This document shows positions 49,446 through 58,373 of a stretch of 64,000 bases of DNA, in pieces (within the stretch, counting starts at the first letter, position 1; each line of letters opens with the position of its first letter). The notes beneath the pieces are model-generated. The model searched no databases and was not told the origin of the DNA. It saw only the letters and a program-made list of their open reading frames with translations. This stretch comes from Thermoplasma sp. Kam2015 (lineage in GTDB: Archaea; Thermoplasmatota; Thermoplasmata; Thermoplasmatales; Thermoplasmataceae). The DNA is taken from positions 1 to 64,000 of the forward strand of contig NZ_QJSM01000044.1 in the NCBI RefSeq assembly GCF_003205235.1, read 5' to 3'. Both the position numbers and the translations under genes were made by a program.

Positions 49446-51976
49446 ATCCATTTGATGAACCAGAAGTGAGAGTGGAATCAACTGCACCCTTAGTGGAAGC
49501 TCTGCGCCAGGAGGTTAGAGCGTGGAGAGACTCTGGTTATCCCGGATCTTCTAAAACAACAATGCGGTTGTTACAGTTCTGGTTCGATGAAGAACATAAA
49601 GTAAACGGGGAAAACTTTAGATTTTATTTTGCACAAAGAGAGGCTATAGAAACCCTGATTTATATATATGAAGCTAAGAAATTTACGAAAATGAGCGATC
49701 TGATACTTAATTATGATAAAACTAAGAAAATCGCATATAATCCAAATGAATATTTGTTTCCTAAATACTGTTTTAAGATGGCTACAGGCTCTGGGAAAAC
49801 ATATGTAATGGCACTAGCCATTGTATGGTCTTACTTCAATAATATTATTGAGGAAAATAAGCTATTTCCAAAAAATTTCCTTATACTGGCGCCAAATATT
49901 GCGGTATACGAAAGACTCGCTGAAGATTTCTCAGCTGGAAAAATATTTAACTCGGGGATCCTAATTCCTGAAGAATTCCAATATCTCTGGGACATGGATT
50001 TTGTCACCGAAGACTATATTCCGGTTAGAAGTTCCAAAGGCCGTATTTATCTGACTAACATACAGAAGGTTTACGAGAGAGAAGACTCACCAGTAAATCC
50101 AATACAGGAAATAATAGGCAAGAGACCATCAGATACTATTAGGTATTATGATCAAATTATATCTGAACTTAGATCGTTAGATAGTCTTGCTATCATAAAT
50201 GACGAAGCACATCACGTTTGGGATAAGGAACTGGTCTGGAATCAATTTATTCTTAAATGTAATGATGTACTTAAAGAAAAAAAGAAAGAATTATCATTCC
50301 AACTCGATTTTACAGCGACACCAAAGAGACAGGATACAGGTAGCATTTTTGAGTGGGTCATATCGGATTTTCCACTGGCAGATGCTATAAGATGTGGCGT
50401 CGTAAAGTCACCTATAATTGGGGAATTAGAAAACCCGCACGAAACACCATCAGATAAGGCAGATGTAATCTATAGGGACTATATTGAAGGTGGATGCAGA
50501 CGTTGGTCCAAATATAATGAGGCAATGGAAAAGGTAGGCAAACAGCCCGTGATTTTTTTCATGGCAACTAAGACGTCGGAAGCAGAAGATATATACAATT
50601 ATCTTCAAACAAAACCAGAATTTAAAGGAAAAACTTTGATTATCCACACCAATCTTAAGGGTGAAATAAGCGATAAAGAATGGCAAAAACTAAAGCAAGA
50701 AACAAGAGACATTGACAAGACGAATAAATATAGGGCCATTGTAAGTGTCTTAATGTTAAGAGAGGGGTGGGATGTCAAAAATGTTTGTGTAATTGTTGGC
50801 CTAAGGCCATTCACCTCTAAGGCAGAAATACTACCTGAACAGGCAGTTGGGAGAGGTCTCAGACTAATGTTTGGTCCAGAATCCGGATATGAAGAAACTG
50901 TGGATATATTTGGAACACAGGCATTTGTGGATTTCATAGACGAGGAAATGAAAAAGCAAGGAGTTGATATAAAAAGATACAAGGAAAGAGACTTGCCTAA
51001 TATAACAAATATTTTTCCAGATACGTTGAGAAAAATTGACTACAATTTTTCAATTCCCATCCTGTCGCCTAAGTACAAGAGAGAGAACAGATCTTTCAAC
51101 GAAATTGATGTATATAAGCTTCCCGAGGGAAAGTTTGACCTAGATTTGAAAATTTATACAAACATAAAAAGAGCAGTAGGGAGAGATGCCCTCACTGAAA
51201 AGGAGAGATGGCGTGATAGATGGGAACAGCCCATACCTGAAAACTATCAATCTGTTATCTCCTACTTGACAAATTTAATACTTAGGGCTTGTAAAATACC
51301 TTCTAGAAATAGCGAGCTGGTTGGAAAATTAGATGAGTACATCAGCAAGAAATTATTTACAGCCAATGTGACACAAGAAATCAAGGAGGACTATAGATTT
51401 CTTCAAGCTCTTAGTGAACCGAAGGTTACGGATTTCCTAACAGAACTCTTTGTAAAAGTGATAAATAAGCTAACCATACTATCCACAGAGGTTAAACTGG
51501 AACCTGCTACGAAAGAGGTCAAAGACATTAGACCATCCCTAACAAGGAAAAAGACCTATGAGCCTAAGAAATGCATCCTTAATTTAGTTCCAGTAGCCAA
51601 CGATTTTGAGTACGACTTCTGTAAATTCTTAGATGATGCAAAAGATGTAAAGAAGTATATAAAGAATGACAACAATCTGAATTTTTATTTAGAATATGTA
51701 AACGAAAAGAAAGGGCTTTCATATTATATCCCAGATTTTATCGTGTTATCAGATTCTGAAAATTATATCATAGAGACGAAAGGCGAGGAATCTGTGGAAG
51801 TGAAAAATAAAGACAAGAGGGCCAAGGAATGGTGCGAAGATGCAACTCAACTAACAGGTTCTAAATGGACCTACCTAAAAGTTCCTGAGCATATATTTAA
51901 AAACAATCAGGGCGTAAAGAGCCTAAAGAAGTTAGAAGATATCGTCAGAGCCTATGAAAGTGTTCAACAGATTTAA
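49442..51976 (+). CDS. res: Type III restriction endonuclease Res subunit
   Basis: 844 residues from GTG 49442. SF2 helicase/translocase: Walker A MATGSGKTYVM (about 111-121), DEAH in INDEAHH near 252, helicase motif VI PEQAVGRGLRL near 464. The C-terminal nuclease is PD-(D/E)xK: PDF near 763 and ETK in YIIETKGEE about 12 residues later. It needs ATP and Mod to cut unmethylated DNA between two sites. No stop or frameshift is seen, so the system looks intact. Confidence 0.93.
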   Translation: MNPFDEPEVRVESTAPLVEALRQEVRAWRDSGYPGSSKTTMRLLQFWFDEEHKVNGENFRFYFAQREAIETLIYIYEAKKFTKMSDLILNYDKTKKIAYNPNEYLFPKYCFKMATGSGKTYVMALAIVWSYFNNIIEENKLFPKNFLILAPNIAVYERLAEDFSAGKIFNSGILIPEEFQYLWDMDFVTEDYIPVRSSKGRIYLTNIQKVYEREDSPVNPIQEIIGKRPSDTIRYYDQIISELRSLDSLAIINDEAHHVWDKELVWNQFILKCNDVLKEKKKELSFQLDFTATPKRQDTGSIFEWVISDFPLADAIRCGVVKSPIIGELENPHETPSDKADVIYRDYIEGGCRRWSKYNEAMEKVGKQPVIFFMATKTSEAEDIYNYLQTKPEFKGKTLIIHTNLKGEISDKEWQKLKQETRDIDKTNKYRAIVSVLMLREGWDVKNVCVIVGLRPFTSKAEILPEQAVGRGLRLMFGPESGYEETVDIFGTQAFVDFIDEEMKKQGVDIKRYKERDLPNITNIFPDTLRKIDYNFSIPILSPKYKRENRSFNEIDVYKLPEGKFDLDLKIYTNIKRAVGRDALTEKERWRDRWEQPIPENYQSVISYLTNLILRACKIPSRNSELVGKLDEYISKKLFTANVTQEIKEDYRFLQALSEPKVTDFLTELFVKVINKLTILSTEVKLEPATKEVKDIRPSLTRKKTYEPKKCILNLVPVANDFEYDFCKFLDDAKDVKKYIKNDNNLNFYLEYVNEKKGLSYYIPDFIVLSDSENYIIETKGEESVEVKNKDKRAKEWCEDATQLTGSKWTYLKVPEHIFKNNQGVKSLKKLEDIVRAYESVQQI

Positions 51977-52252
51977 AGAATACTATTTTTATCCCTTCCA
52001 GCTCAAATTCACTCCGTCTTGCTTCGCAATCCATCCCTCTTTGAGTCTCCGCTAATTACTATGTGCCCTCCGCTCACCTGCACGCCGAGCACAGGACCCC
52101 ATGCTTCGCCTCCAATCAAAATTCACCCCCTGCCCCCTCTTTTGATTTACGGCTCGCTTCGGGCACATTATTCTCTCCTGCGGAGTGCAATTTAGGGGAG
52201 GGGGCTTAGAGGGCCTAGATAATTTTAATAATAAATGATACATAGCTAGAAC
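51977..52252. other. C-rich non-coding segment in the AT-rich island
   Basis: About 275 bases, much richer in C on the plus strand than the genes on either side, with repeated gcttcgc words. The word tgcttcgcaa at 52020-52029 is identical to the anticodon loop area of tRNA-Ala (47098-47107). Two related blocks, ttccagctcaaattcactccg (52000s) and gcctccaatcaaaattcacccc (about 52108), resemble each other. No convincing coding frame; possibly a structured RNA or an old insertion boundary. Confidence 0.4.
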
Positions 52253-52675
52253 ATGTCAGATAACTTGAACAATTCCAAAATCGGAAGAAACCAGCTTGTA
52301 TCAAACGAAGGACTCTACTATGTATGCTACCAGCTCAGCAAGAGGGGGTGGAATGCTATGCCTACTTCCAGAAATGCAAGGGGAATAGATGTTTTGATCT
52401 ATAACAGAGAAGGCACAAAAATGCACACAATTCAGGTAAAAGCACTTTCTGACAGAAGCCCGGCGCCGTTTGGAAGCAAACTTGACAATCTGATAGCAGA
52501 ATATGTTTTCATAGTAAACAATCTCTCAAAGGAACCTAATCTTTATATCGTGGATACGCAAACAGCAAGGGGGTTGATTCATGAAGGAGAAAAAAACGGG
52601 AAGAAAAGTTATTGGTTTCAGCCAAACGATTATGAAAAATTCAAAGACAACTGGAGTATAATAGGCGAGAGCTGA
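52253..52675 (+). CDS. PD-(D/E)xK-like protein (possible nuclease)
   Basis: 140 residues with GRNQLVSNEGLYYVCYQLSKRG near the start and the pattern RGIDVLIYN followed by TIQVKAL about 11 residues later. The G-x-D ... Q-V-K arrangement and the leading helix fit the catalytic core of restriction-like or Holliday-junction-like nucleases. Start ATG 52253. It lies downstream of Res and is followed at once by the first 38-bp repeat. Role in defence is inference from place. Confidence 0.6.
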   Translation: MSDNLNNSKIGRNQLVSNEGLYYVCYQLSKRGWNAMPTSRNARGIDVLIYNREGTKMHTIQVKALSDRSPAPFGSKLDNLIAEYVFIVNNLSKEPNLYIVDTQTARGLIHEGEKNGKKSYWFQPNDYEKFKDNWSIIGES

Positions 52676-52680
52676 CTTGG

Positions 52681-52714
52681 TATTCGCTTAAAACATTAAT
52701 CAAATCCCGATCCA
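52681..52714 (+). repeat. Island direct repeat R1 (att-like, 4-base deletion)
   Basis: Starts tattcgcttaaaacatt and ends caaatcccgatcca; compared with R2 and R3 it lacks ccgg in the tRNA-derived part. It begins 5 bases after the stop of the PD-(D/E)xK-like gene. Confidence 0.8.
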
Positions 52715-52781
52715 CAAAGCAGATAAAATTATTATAATACCATCAGATACATTCAATAACAAACAATATCAGGTTTTAATT

Positions 52782-53021
52782 ATGAAACGTTTGGAGTTCG
52801 GTATCTGCAAAAATTGCGGGCACCAAGTGGTTAAATATAATTCAAAGTGTTTTCATCACATCACACGAAGTAAGCTTTTGGGGTATCCGCACTGGCCTGC
52901 AGGTCACGTAATCACTCTAGACTGCAAATATAAAGATTGCAAATGTAATAATCCTGAACTGGATCAGAATATGCCTTTTAAAATCAAGATGGTATATCTG
53001 GGAAAAAGAACTAATCCATAA
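52782..53021 (+). CDS. Cys-rich zinc-ribbon-like small protein
   Basis: 79 residues with CKNC near the start (residues 9-12), then KCFHH, and CKYKDCKC in the second half. The spacing of two Cys pairs fits a zinc-binding fold. No known family. It is the first gene after repeat R1, AT-rich. Start ATG 52782; no clear binding site for ribosomes. Confidence 0.6.
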   Translation: MKRLEFGICKNCGHQVVKYNSKCFHHITRSKLLGYPHWPAGHVITLDCKYKDCKCNNPELDQNMPFKIKMVYLGKRTNP

Positions 53022-53211
53022 AATATTCAATTCTTATTTGTGGTCAAAATAATATTTATTCAATTCATATCGGCAGTCAGGAGCTAGAAATTGCAGGAGA
53101 GGGCAAGTGGTATATAGGATAACAGAAAATTAAAGTGGTGAAAATATAAGAACAATCTGGAAGGAGGTAAAGAGAGAACAGAAAGATGGCATTATTTGAA
53201 AGGTGTGAAAA

Positions 53212-53607
53212 ATGAATAGTAAAGTTTTCAAATCTTTAATTTTTTACATAATAGGTGTGATGTCCCTTTACGTCTCTGTTCTGATGTCCCAATATTTCAA
53301 ATACAAAGGAGATTTTGTTTATGCCATGCCCTTAATTTTTCCAATTGTATTTGCCTTCGTTTTCTTCAGTATATCAGTTCTCTTTATCATGGATAGAAAA
53401 TATCCATGGTTTTTTAGAACCGGAATTATGAGCCTTGTCAGCGGTATAACACTTTTTATTTTCGGTATGATATCATTTCAGTTCAAGGTGAATTCCATCA
53501 TATGGGCTGGATCTCTTGGAATTAGTGTTTTATTTATTCTATTAGCCATAGTCAGATTAATTATTCAGAGAGGATTAACTGCATATAAAAGGCAAAAAAA
53601 CCAGTAG
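53212..53607 (+). CDS. Small four-helix membrane protein
   Basis: 131 residues with four hydrophobic segments (about 8-28, 42-66, 74-94, 99-120) and a basic C-terminus (KRQKNQ). The start ATG 53212 overlaps the stop of a 9-codon leader frame (MALFERCEK, ATG at 53186) in an atga arrangement, and aaggtgtg lies just before it, so translation may be coupled. Function unknown. Repeat R2 follows 18 bases after its stop. Confidence 0.65.
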   Translation: MNSKVFKSLIFYIIGVMSLYVSVLMSQYFKYKGDFVYAMPLIFPIVFAFVFFSISVLFIMDRKYPWFFRTGIMSLVSGITLFIFGMISFQFKVNSIIWAGSLGISVLFILLAIVRLIIQRGLTAYKRQKNQ

Positions 53608-53625
53608 ATATGTCTAAAGAATTAG

Positions 53626-53663
53626 TATTCGCTTAAAACATTGATCAAACCCCGACCGGTCCA
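53626..53663 (+). repeat. Island direct repeat R2 (att-like)
   Basis: 38 bases: tattcgcttaaaacattga followed by the tRNA-Ala 3' end tcaaaccccgaccggtcca. This copy has the longest perfect match (19 bases) to the tRNA gene. Confidence 0.85.
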
Positions 53664-53774
53664 TTGTGAATTCCAATTCTCTCATATTCCATCCACAACT
53701 TTTCCTTCTGCCTGCTGCTTACCTAACTTCTTGATTTCTGATATACGAGCATAGAAAAGCGTTACTGGATTTGA

Positions 53775-54329
53775 TTATTTTTCATTTGTTACTGCGACCC
53801 ACATATTTTCAGGAATATTGACATTTATAGCATCTTTCGTTTCTGCAACATGACCTGCATTGAGCTTGTAATGAACGGAAACATAGAAATCAACGAGACC
53901 GAAACCCGTGTAGAATTTTCCGTCTCCCCACCCTCCCTTTGAAAGTACAATTGCCCCGGCAGAATTACCGATTATTATCCCCGAGAATTCAAGTAACCTG
54001 TCCTGCAAAGCCCTCTGTTTTAATTCGCGATATAGGACCTCAGTGTCTCCACCTGGAAGATAAATGGTGTCTACTTCAGAGAATTTTCGTTGCATTTCAT
54101 TTTCAGGATCGTTTTTGGCCAGAAACAATACCTTTTCAAACCCGCAGTGTGAAAAATAGTCACGGAGCATTCTGGAATATTCGGCTTCCTTCTCAAGAGA
54201 ATCCGAAGTCCATGGTATAACCAGGATTTTCCCTGAACTTGATAACTTCCTCACTTCTTTGAAGAGGGTTTCGTTGGTCCTGCGTTTAACGTCCTCGCCT
54301 CCCTGCATGATTATGATTTGGGTAGTCAT
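53775..54329 (-). CDS. Peptidase E-like serine peptidase (family S51)
   Basis: 184 residues. The nucleophile elbow GNSAGAI near 118-124, with YLPGGDTEVL (about 90-99), is the signature of S51 peptidases (dipeptidase E, cyanophycinase). Asp/Glu-dipeptidase is the usual activity. It is a little shorter than E. coli PepE (229), mostly at the C-terminus. It lies between repeats R2 and R3 in opposite orientation to the other island genes, with composition closer to the island than to the core. Confidence 0.85.
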   Translation of the reverse strand: MTTQIIIMQGGEDVKRRTNETLFKEVRKLSSSGKILVIPWTSDSLEKEAEYSRMLRDYFSHCGFEKVLFLAKNDPENEMQRKFSEVDTIYLPGGDTEVLYRELKQRALQDRLLEFSGIIIGNSAGAIVLSKGGWGDGKFYTGFGLVDFYVSVHYKLNAGHVAETKDAINVNIPENMWVAVTNEK

Positions 54330-54373
54330 ATACCTGTTAAGAGAGTAAGATTTTAAAAATCTGTGGTTTTAAA

Positions 54374-54411
54374 TATTCGCTTAAAACATTAAACAAATCC
54401 CGACCGGTCCA
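54374..54411 (+). repeat. Island direct repeat R3 (att-like, right boundary)
   Basis: 38 bases: tattcgcttaaaacattaa then acaaatcccgaccggtcca. It is the outermost copy and the probable right end of the island. Confidence 0.85.
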
Positions 54412-55489
54412 CTGATAGCAATCGAATTAGTTTATCTTGTTAATGAATTACGATATGATAGTATATAAACTTCTGTTGCAGTAATCGATTATGGTGATTT
54501 CATTTGATGCTAGAATAAGAAATAAGACTGCCACAAAACCAATTTTACGTTCAAAGCGCTCAGATGTATTCCATAAAGATGTTTCCGAATTCATAACTGG
54601 AGTCACGCCATAGCCTGCAGTTATCAACTATAGTGCCTTTTTATGCTGATTTGATATTATCATTAGCAACGGCTCTGATAATCGAATGGAAATGCATTTT
54701 GAACTACCTTCTTCCTATAAGCTTTGCCTGCGAAGGTGACGGCCATAAACACATTAATAGAAGCAGTCATAATTAAGTCATATTGAAATTCAAGACTATT
54801 TAAAGGTATCATCATTATTTAATTTTTAATGTCTTCAATGATAAATTACCAGAGATCGATGACCTCAAAAAAACTCCTTGCTTGGATATATCTTTAAAAT
54901 TTTTTTCTCTGACTGGGTGGTATCTTTTCACAGCTTGCCTCCTCTGATCGATTTCAGTCCATTCATGGCATTTGCGTGCATCTAATAAGGCTTAAATTTT
55001 CTCTTTGCCCATCGTTAAATTCTTGATGTGCGTCCATCTATACCTTTTTGCGCTTGAGGCTTTCTTTATCCATGCCTATCTGATTCATTATGCATTGTTC
55101 TGCGACCACATCATCACTTTAATTTTTCTTAACCACAGACGATACATGTTCCAAGGATGATCATGGATGTTTGCCAGTCCATCCTTATCAGGAGATCCAG
55201 GGCCTTTATCAAAGGAGTTATTCTGATCGAAGACGGCCATGCTGAGCTATGATCACTTTAAATAAACTGAATAAGTGTATGGTGCCGGAAGGCTAGCAAA
55301 ATCGAATACTAATATTCATTTTTAGTATATTTATGATTATATGTAAATGATTAATGGAAGAGACCTAAGAAAGCAATTCTAAAGCCAAACGATCGAAAAT
55401 ATATCCCTGACCTCAGACATGACTTTGCAGTTTCTGCAAAGTCTTCTCTGACCATGATCGACTGTTTTCGATCGAAAAATCCCATGTAT
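54412..55489. other. Gene-poor, AT-rich region right of the island
   Basis: About 1.1 kb with stop codons in all frames and no recognisable gene. A 50-codon minus-strand frame starting MAVFDQNNSFDKGPG (about 55087-55239) is the longest notable one, without a known relative. The sequence looks like eroded mobile or intergenic DNA and precedes the repeat field. Confidence 0.4.
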
Positions 55490-55544
55490 AGTAGGGATAT
55501 AAAGTAGGGATATTAAAAAATATATCCCTCCAATATCCCTCATA

Positions 55545-55985
55545 TATCCTATTGAAAATACGGCTTCCGCAATAAATGGTGTGGTAACGCAGGGATATTT
55601 AGGGATATATTCCAATATCCCTCATTTATCCCCTTGAAAATACGGCATCAGCATTAAAAAAGTATGGTAACTTGGGGATATTCAGGGATATATTTCAATA
55701 TCCCCAATATATCCCCTTGAAAATACTGCGTCTGTATTAAAAAGTATTGTAATTTAGGGATATATTCCAATATCCCCAAATTGATGCAATTTCGTCGCCA
55801 GATCACGCATTACCAAAGGGATAAATGCAATCAATAATTTATATCCCTCATTTATCCCCTTGAAAATACGGCTTCCGCGATGAAAGGTATGGTATCTAAG
55901 GATCTATCTTGTTACCATACCATTTATCCCATTGAAAAAAGGGCTTCGGAAGAAAAAATATCGTTTATCCCATTGATAATAGGGC
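55545..55985. repeat. Field of about 82-bp degenerate repeats with hairpins
   Basis: The core ttgaaaatacgg(c) begins at 55552, 55634, 55717 (actg variant), 55860, and shorter versions at 55932 and 55973; steps are 82, 83, 143, 72 and 41 bases. Each of the first units contains, in order, tatccccttgaaaatacggc, a rtatggtaac box, and an agggatat...atatccct inverted repeat. The inverted repeat (e.g. 55602-55622) would form a 7-bp hairpin. The last units are truncated. This is neither a CRISPR array (units and spacers are not distinct) nor a simple microsatellite. It might be a replication-origin-like or protein-binding iteron array, or a hairpin RNA. It lies just 3' of the paralogous gene 56048-56551. 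Confidence 0.7.
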
Positions 55986-56047
55986 TCGGGCATTGAAATT
56001 ATCATTCATATGATCGATAAATGTATGCCTTGTATCGATTGAACTGT

Positions 56048-56551
56048 TCACGGCCTCAACACTGAGTATGTTGATAGAAAGAGCTTCAGATACACGTTGT
56101 ATCCCCTGAACCTGTTCCTGTAATTGCCCCAAACCGAAGTTGACCAAAATGGGCCATAGAATATGATATCTCTCAACACAGGGCAACCCTCTGCATAGTT
56201 CAGAGCCTTATCCATGATGGTATTTACGGGATAATGGAATGGTAAGCGTTCCAGCGCCCACAGATCCGATTTGGGATAGAAAAGGAAGACGAGCAACGTC
56301 CTATGGCATCCACCTTTCCCATCTCCAGGGATCACGGCTATCTCCTCCGCCGATCGATTATCTGATCCAGCAGATCTGGATGCGCTTGCATCACCGAGTA
56401 TCTTCTCGTATATGCGATCGAGTATATTGCTGTCGAATAGGCGGCGCCAGTAATCGTCGCCATCCAAACCTCTGAAGAATTCATCGATGTAATCGTCCAT
56501 ACTATCGAGTATACCCATGACGTTCCTGACGGTTGCGGAAGCCCTTACCAT
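56048..56551 (-). CDS. Unknown protein, paralogue of the gene at 610-1119
   Basis: 167 residues, no known family. The N-terminal part is helical and acidic (MDDYIDEFFRGLDGDDY), followed by a Ser/Arg-rich linker, strand RTLLVFLFYP, and the C-terminal block MDKALNYAEGCPVLRDIIF with later W, W, Y and RF, shared with the first gene of the window. The start could be at the ATG of MGILDSMDDY, about 12 codons in, which would match the paralogue better. Its 3' end points into the 82-bp repeat field. No membrane span or signal. Function unknown. Confidence 0.6.
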   Translation of the reverse strand: MVRASATVRNVMGILDSMDDYIDEFFRGLDGDDYWRRLFDSNILDRIYEKILGDASASRSAGSDNRSAEEIAVIPGDGKGGCHRTLLVFLFYPKSDLWALERLPFHYPVNTIMDKALNYAEGCPVLRDIIFYGPFWSTSVWGNYRNRFRGYNVYLKLFLSTYSVLRP

Positions 56552-56827
56552 AAGATAGAATCGATCAAGTTTATTAAAAATTGTTGAATTCGATCCTTTC
56601 TTTAGCTCTTATTTCATAATATTCTCGATAGATCCGATGAGGAGACATAATAGGACAGGAAACATCGGCATTGAAATGATGGCTTACAAAATATTCGGAT
56701 CTCTGAGTTCCTAAAGAAATTAGATCCGATCCACTACATATTTCCGGATCGGTTTTTACAATCCTGTTTCCAATGTTTAAATTTTTTCTACTGATGTCAT
56801 TTTATTCCTTGAAGTAATTATTATCCA
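56552..56827. other. Gap between the paralogue and the dead transposase
   Basis: I see no gene, repeat or RNA here. It may include the left end of the former insertion sequence; no clear terminal inverted repeat was found. Confidence 0.35.
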
Positions 56828-57769
56828 ATGATAAAGAGTATAATCAGGAAGCTTCTTAAAGCTCCCTGTGGGAATGTATCATCTATTACACGTGTGGATG
56901 AATACTCAAAGAGGTTGAATCTGCTTGAGCATGCATCACTCATTGTGGAGTATGCCATGCTCAAGGAAGATCTTACAGGCATATCTATGGACAACCATGT
57001 GAGCGAATCCCAGAGTCGAAGCTTGATATTGGGAGACCGCATCAAGCCTTTGTAGAGATATTCTACGAGCTCGTATACCCTTATGCGATGGCTCACAACT
57101 ATAACATCCATGGGTGATTCCTCACCGTCATCTGGATCGGTTTGACATTCATGCGCACTATGATAAACGGATCCGGAAAATACAGGAGGCAGAAGACGGG
57201 GAATGGTATAAAGCTGCATGAAGCAACTATTCCTTTTTCCATCCACACTACCTATTGAAGCACTCATGGCTCCTGCGAACCTAAATGATTCTCCAGAATT
57301 TGAAGAAATGATAGAAGGCATGGATCCGAATATCCTCAATCAATAGGTTTTAACATTCGATCTGGGCTATTACGATCTCGGAAGGTTCATGAAGCTCGAG
57401 TATAGCGGGATAAGATTCGTGACGGGGATGAAGAGGAATGCGAAGTATGGGGTGATCAAGGCTTATGCCCATTCCAGGATCGTTGAGTTCCGCAACGGCC
57501 TCCAGTTCAGGCTCGTAACTATGGTGATCTAAGGGGAGCAGAAGGATTATCTAATAGACATCATGAACCTTTCTGATCTCTACATCCAATGGATATATCC
57601 ACAGAGATGGAATATAGAGATAAGGGCAATCAACGGCGTCCTTGTACAGATATTCTCCGCACTGATTGCATACATTCTGTTGCTGATGATGCAATCGATT
57701 CTTCGCTATGCCATGACTGTTCCGAAGATAATAAGACCAATAAGGCATGGAATGCCGCTGCCGGTGTAG
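56828..57769 (+). pseudogene. IS4-family-like transposase, heavily decayed
   Basis: Fragments in three frames. The first (56828-57055) begins IKSIIRKLLKAPCG and has EYSKRLNLLEHASL, like an IS4 transposase N-terminus. A middle piece near 57170-57230 reads KTGNGIKLHEATIPF. The third (57360-57530) has FDLGYYDLGRFMKLEY, with the Asp of the DDE triad, and VTGMKRNAKYG. The last (57560-57769) has LYIQWIYPQRWNIEIR, the Y-RxxRW-IE signature with the catalytic Glu, then ALIAYILLL. Several stops and frameshifts separate them, so it cannot be active. Family assignment rests on motif order. Confidence 0.75.
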
Positions 57770-58051
57770 CATGATAACAGGATAGTCATTTTATTATCAA
57801 AGGTGTAACAATAATAGGACGTCCGGTTCCCCCTCTAAGGGAGAGACCATTACCTCGCTTTATAAGAGCATATTATGATTCGTATCGTCGAAATTATGTT
57901 TTCGCATGTGATTTTCAATATGAAAAACTCGACTTTATGATTCTTTAGGCCTGCTGTTAATATTCGAGATCAAAAGAATTGAAGAATTCCATCAGAAATT
58001 CTAGTAAGAAAAACATAAATATACTAAACTCATTTGTACAAAATATGATAA

Positions 58052-58360
58052 ATGTTTTTGCGTTCATTTTTTTTCGATGTTCTTTTCCTCATGCTCTTCA
58101 TGATTATAGCCATTGTATATCTTGTATTGAATTCAACCGGATCTGAAATGACTGCAAGGAGAATATTTTCTTATTCCTACATCGTACTGGGGCTGTTGGG
58201 CCTGACCTTAAATGCAATCATGCTACCGTTTATCTCCTACTTCTTTATTTTTTACGTTTACATGACTGTACCGGTCTTCATGATCATCTACGCGGTGATG
58301 ATCTACCTTGGTTTCCGAGTCCTAAGACATAGCCAGAAAAAGATATATATAAATTATTAG
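58052..58360 (+). CDS. Small membrane protein, three helices
   Basis: 102 residues with hydrophobic helices at about 5-28, 40-66 and 66-92, and a basic C-terminus (RHSQKKIY). No known family. It lies 13 bases before the J-domain gene on the same strand, so the two are likely one transcript and might work together at the membrane. ATG 58052 is preceded by AT-rich DNA. Confidence 0.65.
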   Translation: MFLRSFFFDVLFLMLFMIIAIVYLVLNSTGSEMTARRIFSYSYIVLGLLGLTLNAIMLPFISYFFIFYVYMTVPVFMIIYAVMIYLGFRVLRHSQKKIYINY

Positions 58361-58373
58361 ATGGATAATAAAC

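Larger units (their letters stand above)
47124..54411. mobile_element. Genomic island at tRNA-Ala with type III R-M and repeat-bounded modules
   Basis: The island runs from the 3' end of tRNA-Ala (left attachment half) to the last 38-bp repeat (54374-54411). Contents: two small genes, Mod and Res of a type III restriction-modification system, a PD-(D/E)xK-like protein, a zinc-ribbon-like protein, a membrane protein and peptidase E. Base composition is clearly more AT-rich than in the flanks, with many AAA, GAA and TTA codons. Three direct repeats containing the tRNA 3' end separate the last modules. I find no integrase. Insertion at tRNA 3' ends by tyrosine integrases is well known in archaea; the repeated, module-bounded structure is seen directly and its interpretation as serial integration is inference. 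Confidence 0.75.

Noticed and set aside
52052-52243. 63-residue minus-strand frame between Res and the next gene
   Set aside because: Arises from the C-rich segment; composition is Arg/Pro/Cys-biased and no start signal or family is seen.
55545-55985. CRISPR array in the repeat field
   Set aside because: Homology covers whole units, not short repeats with unique spacers, and unit length varies from 41 to 143.
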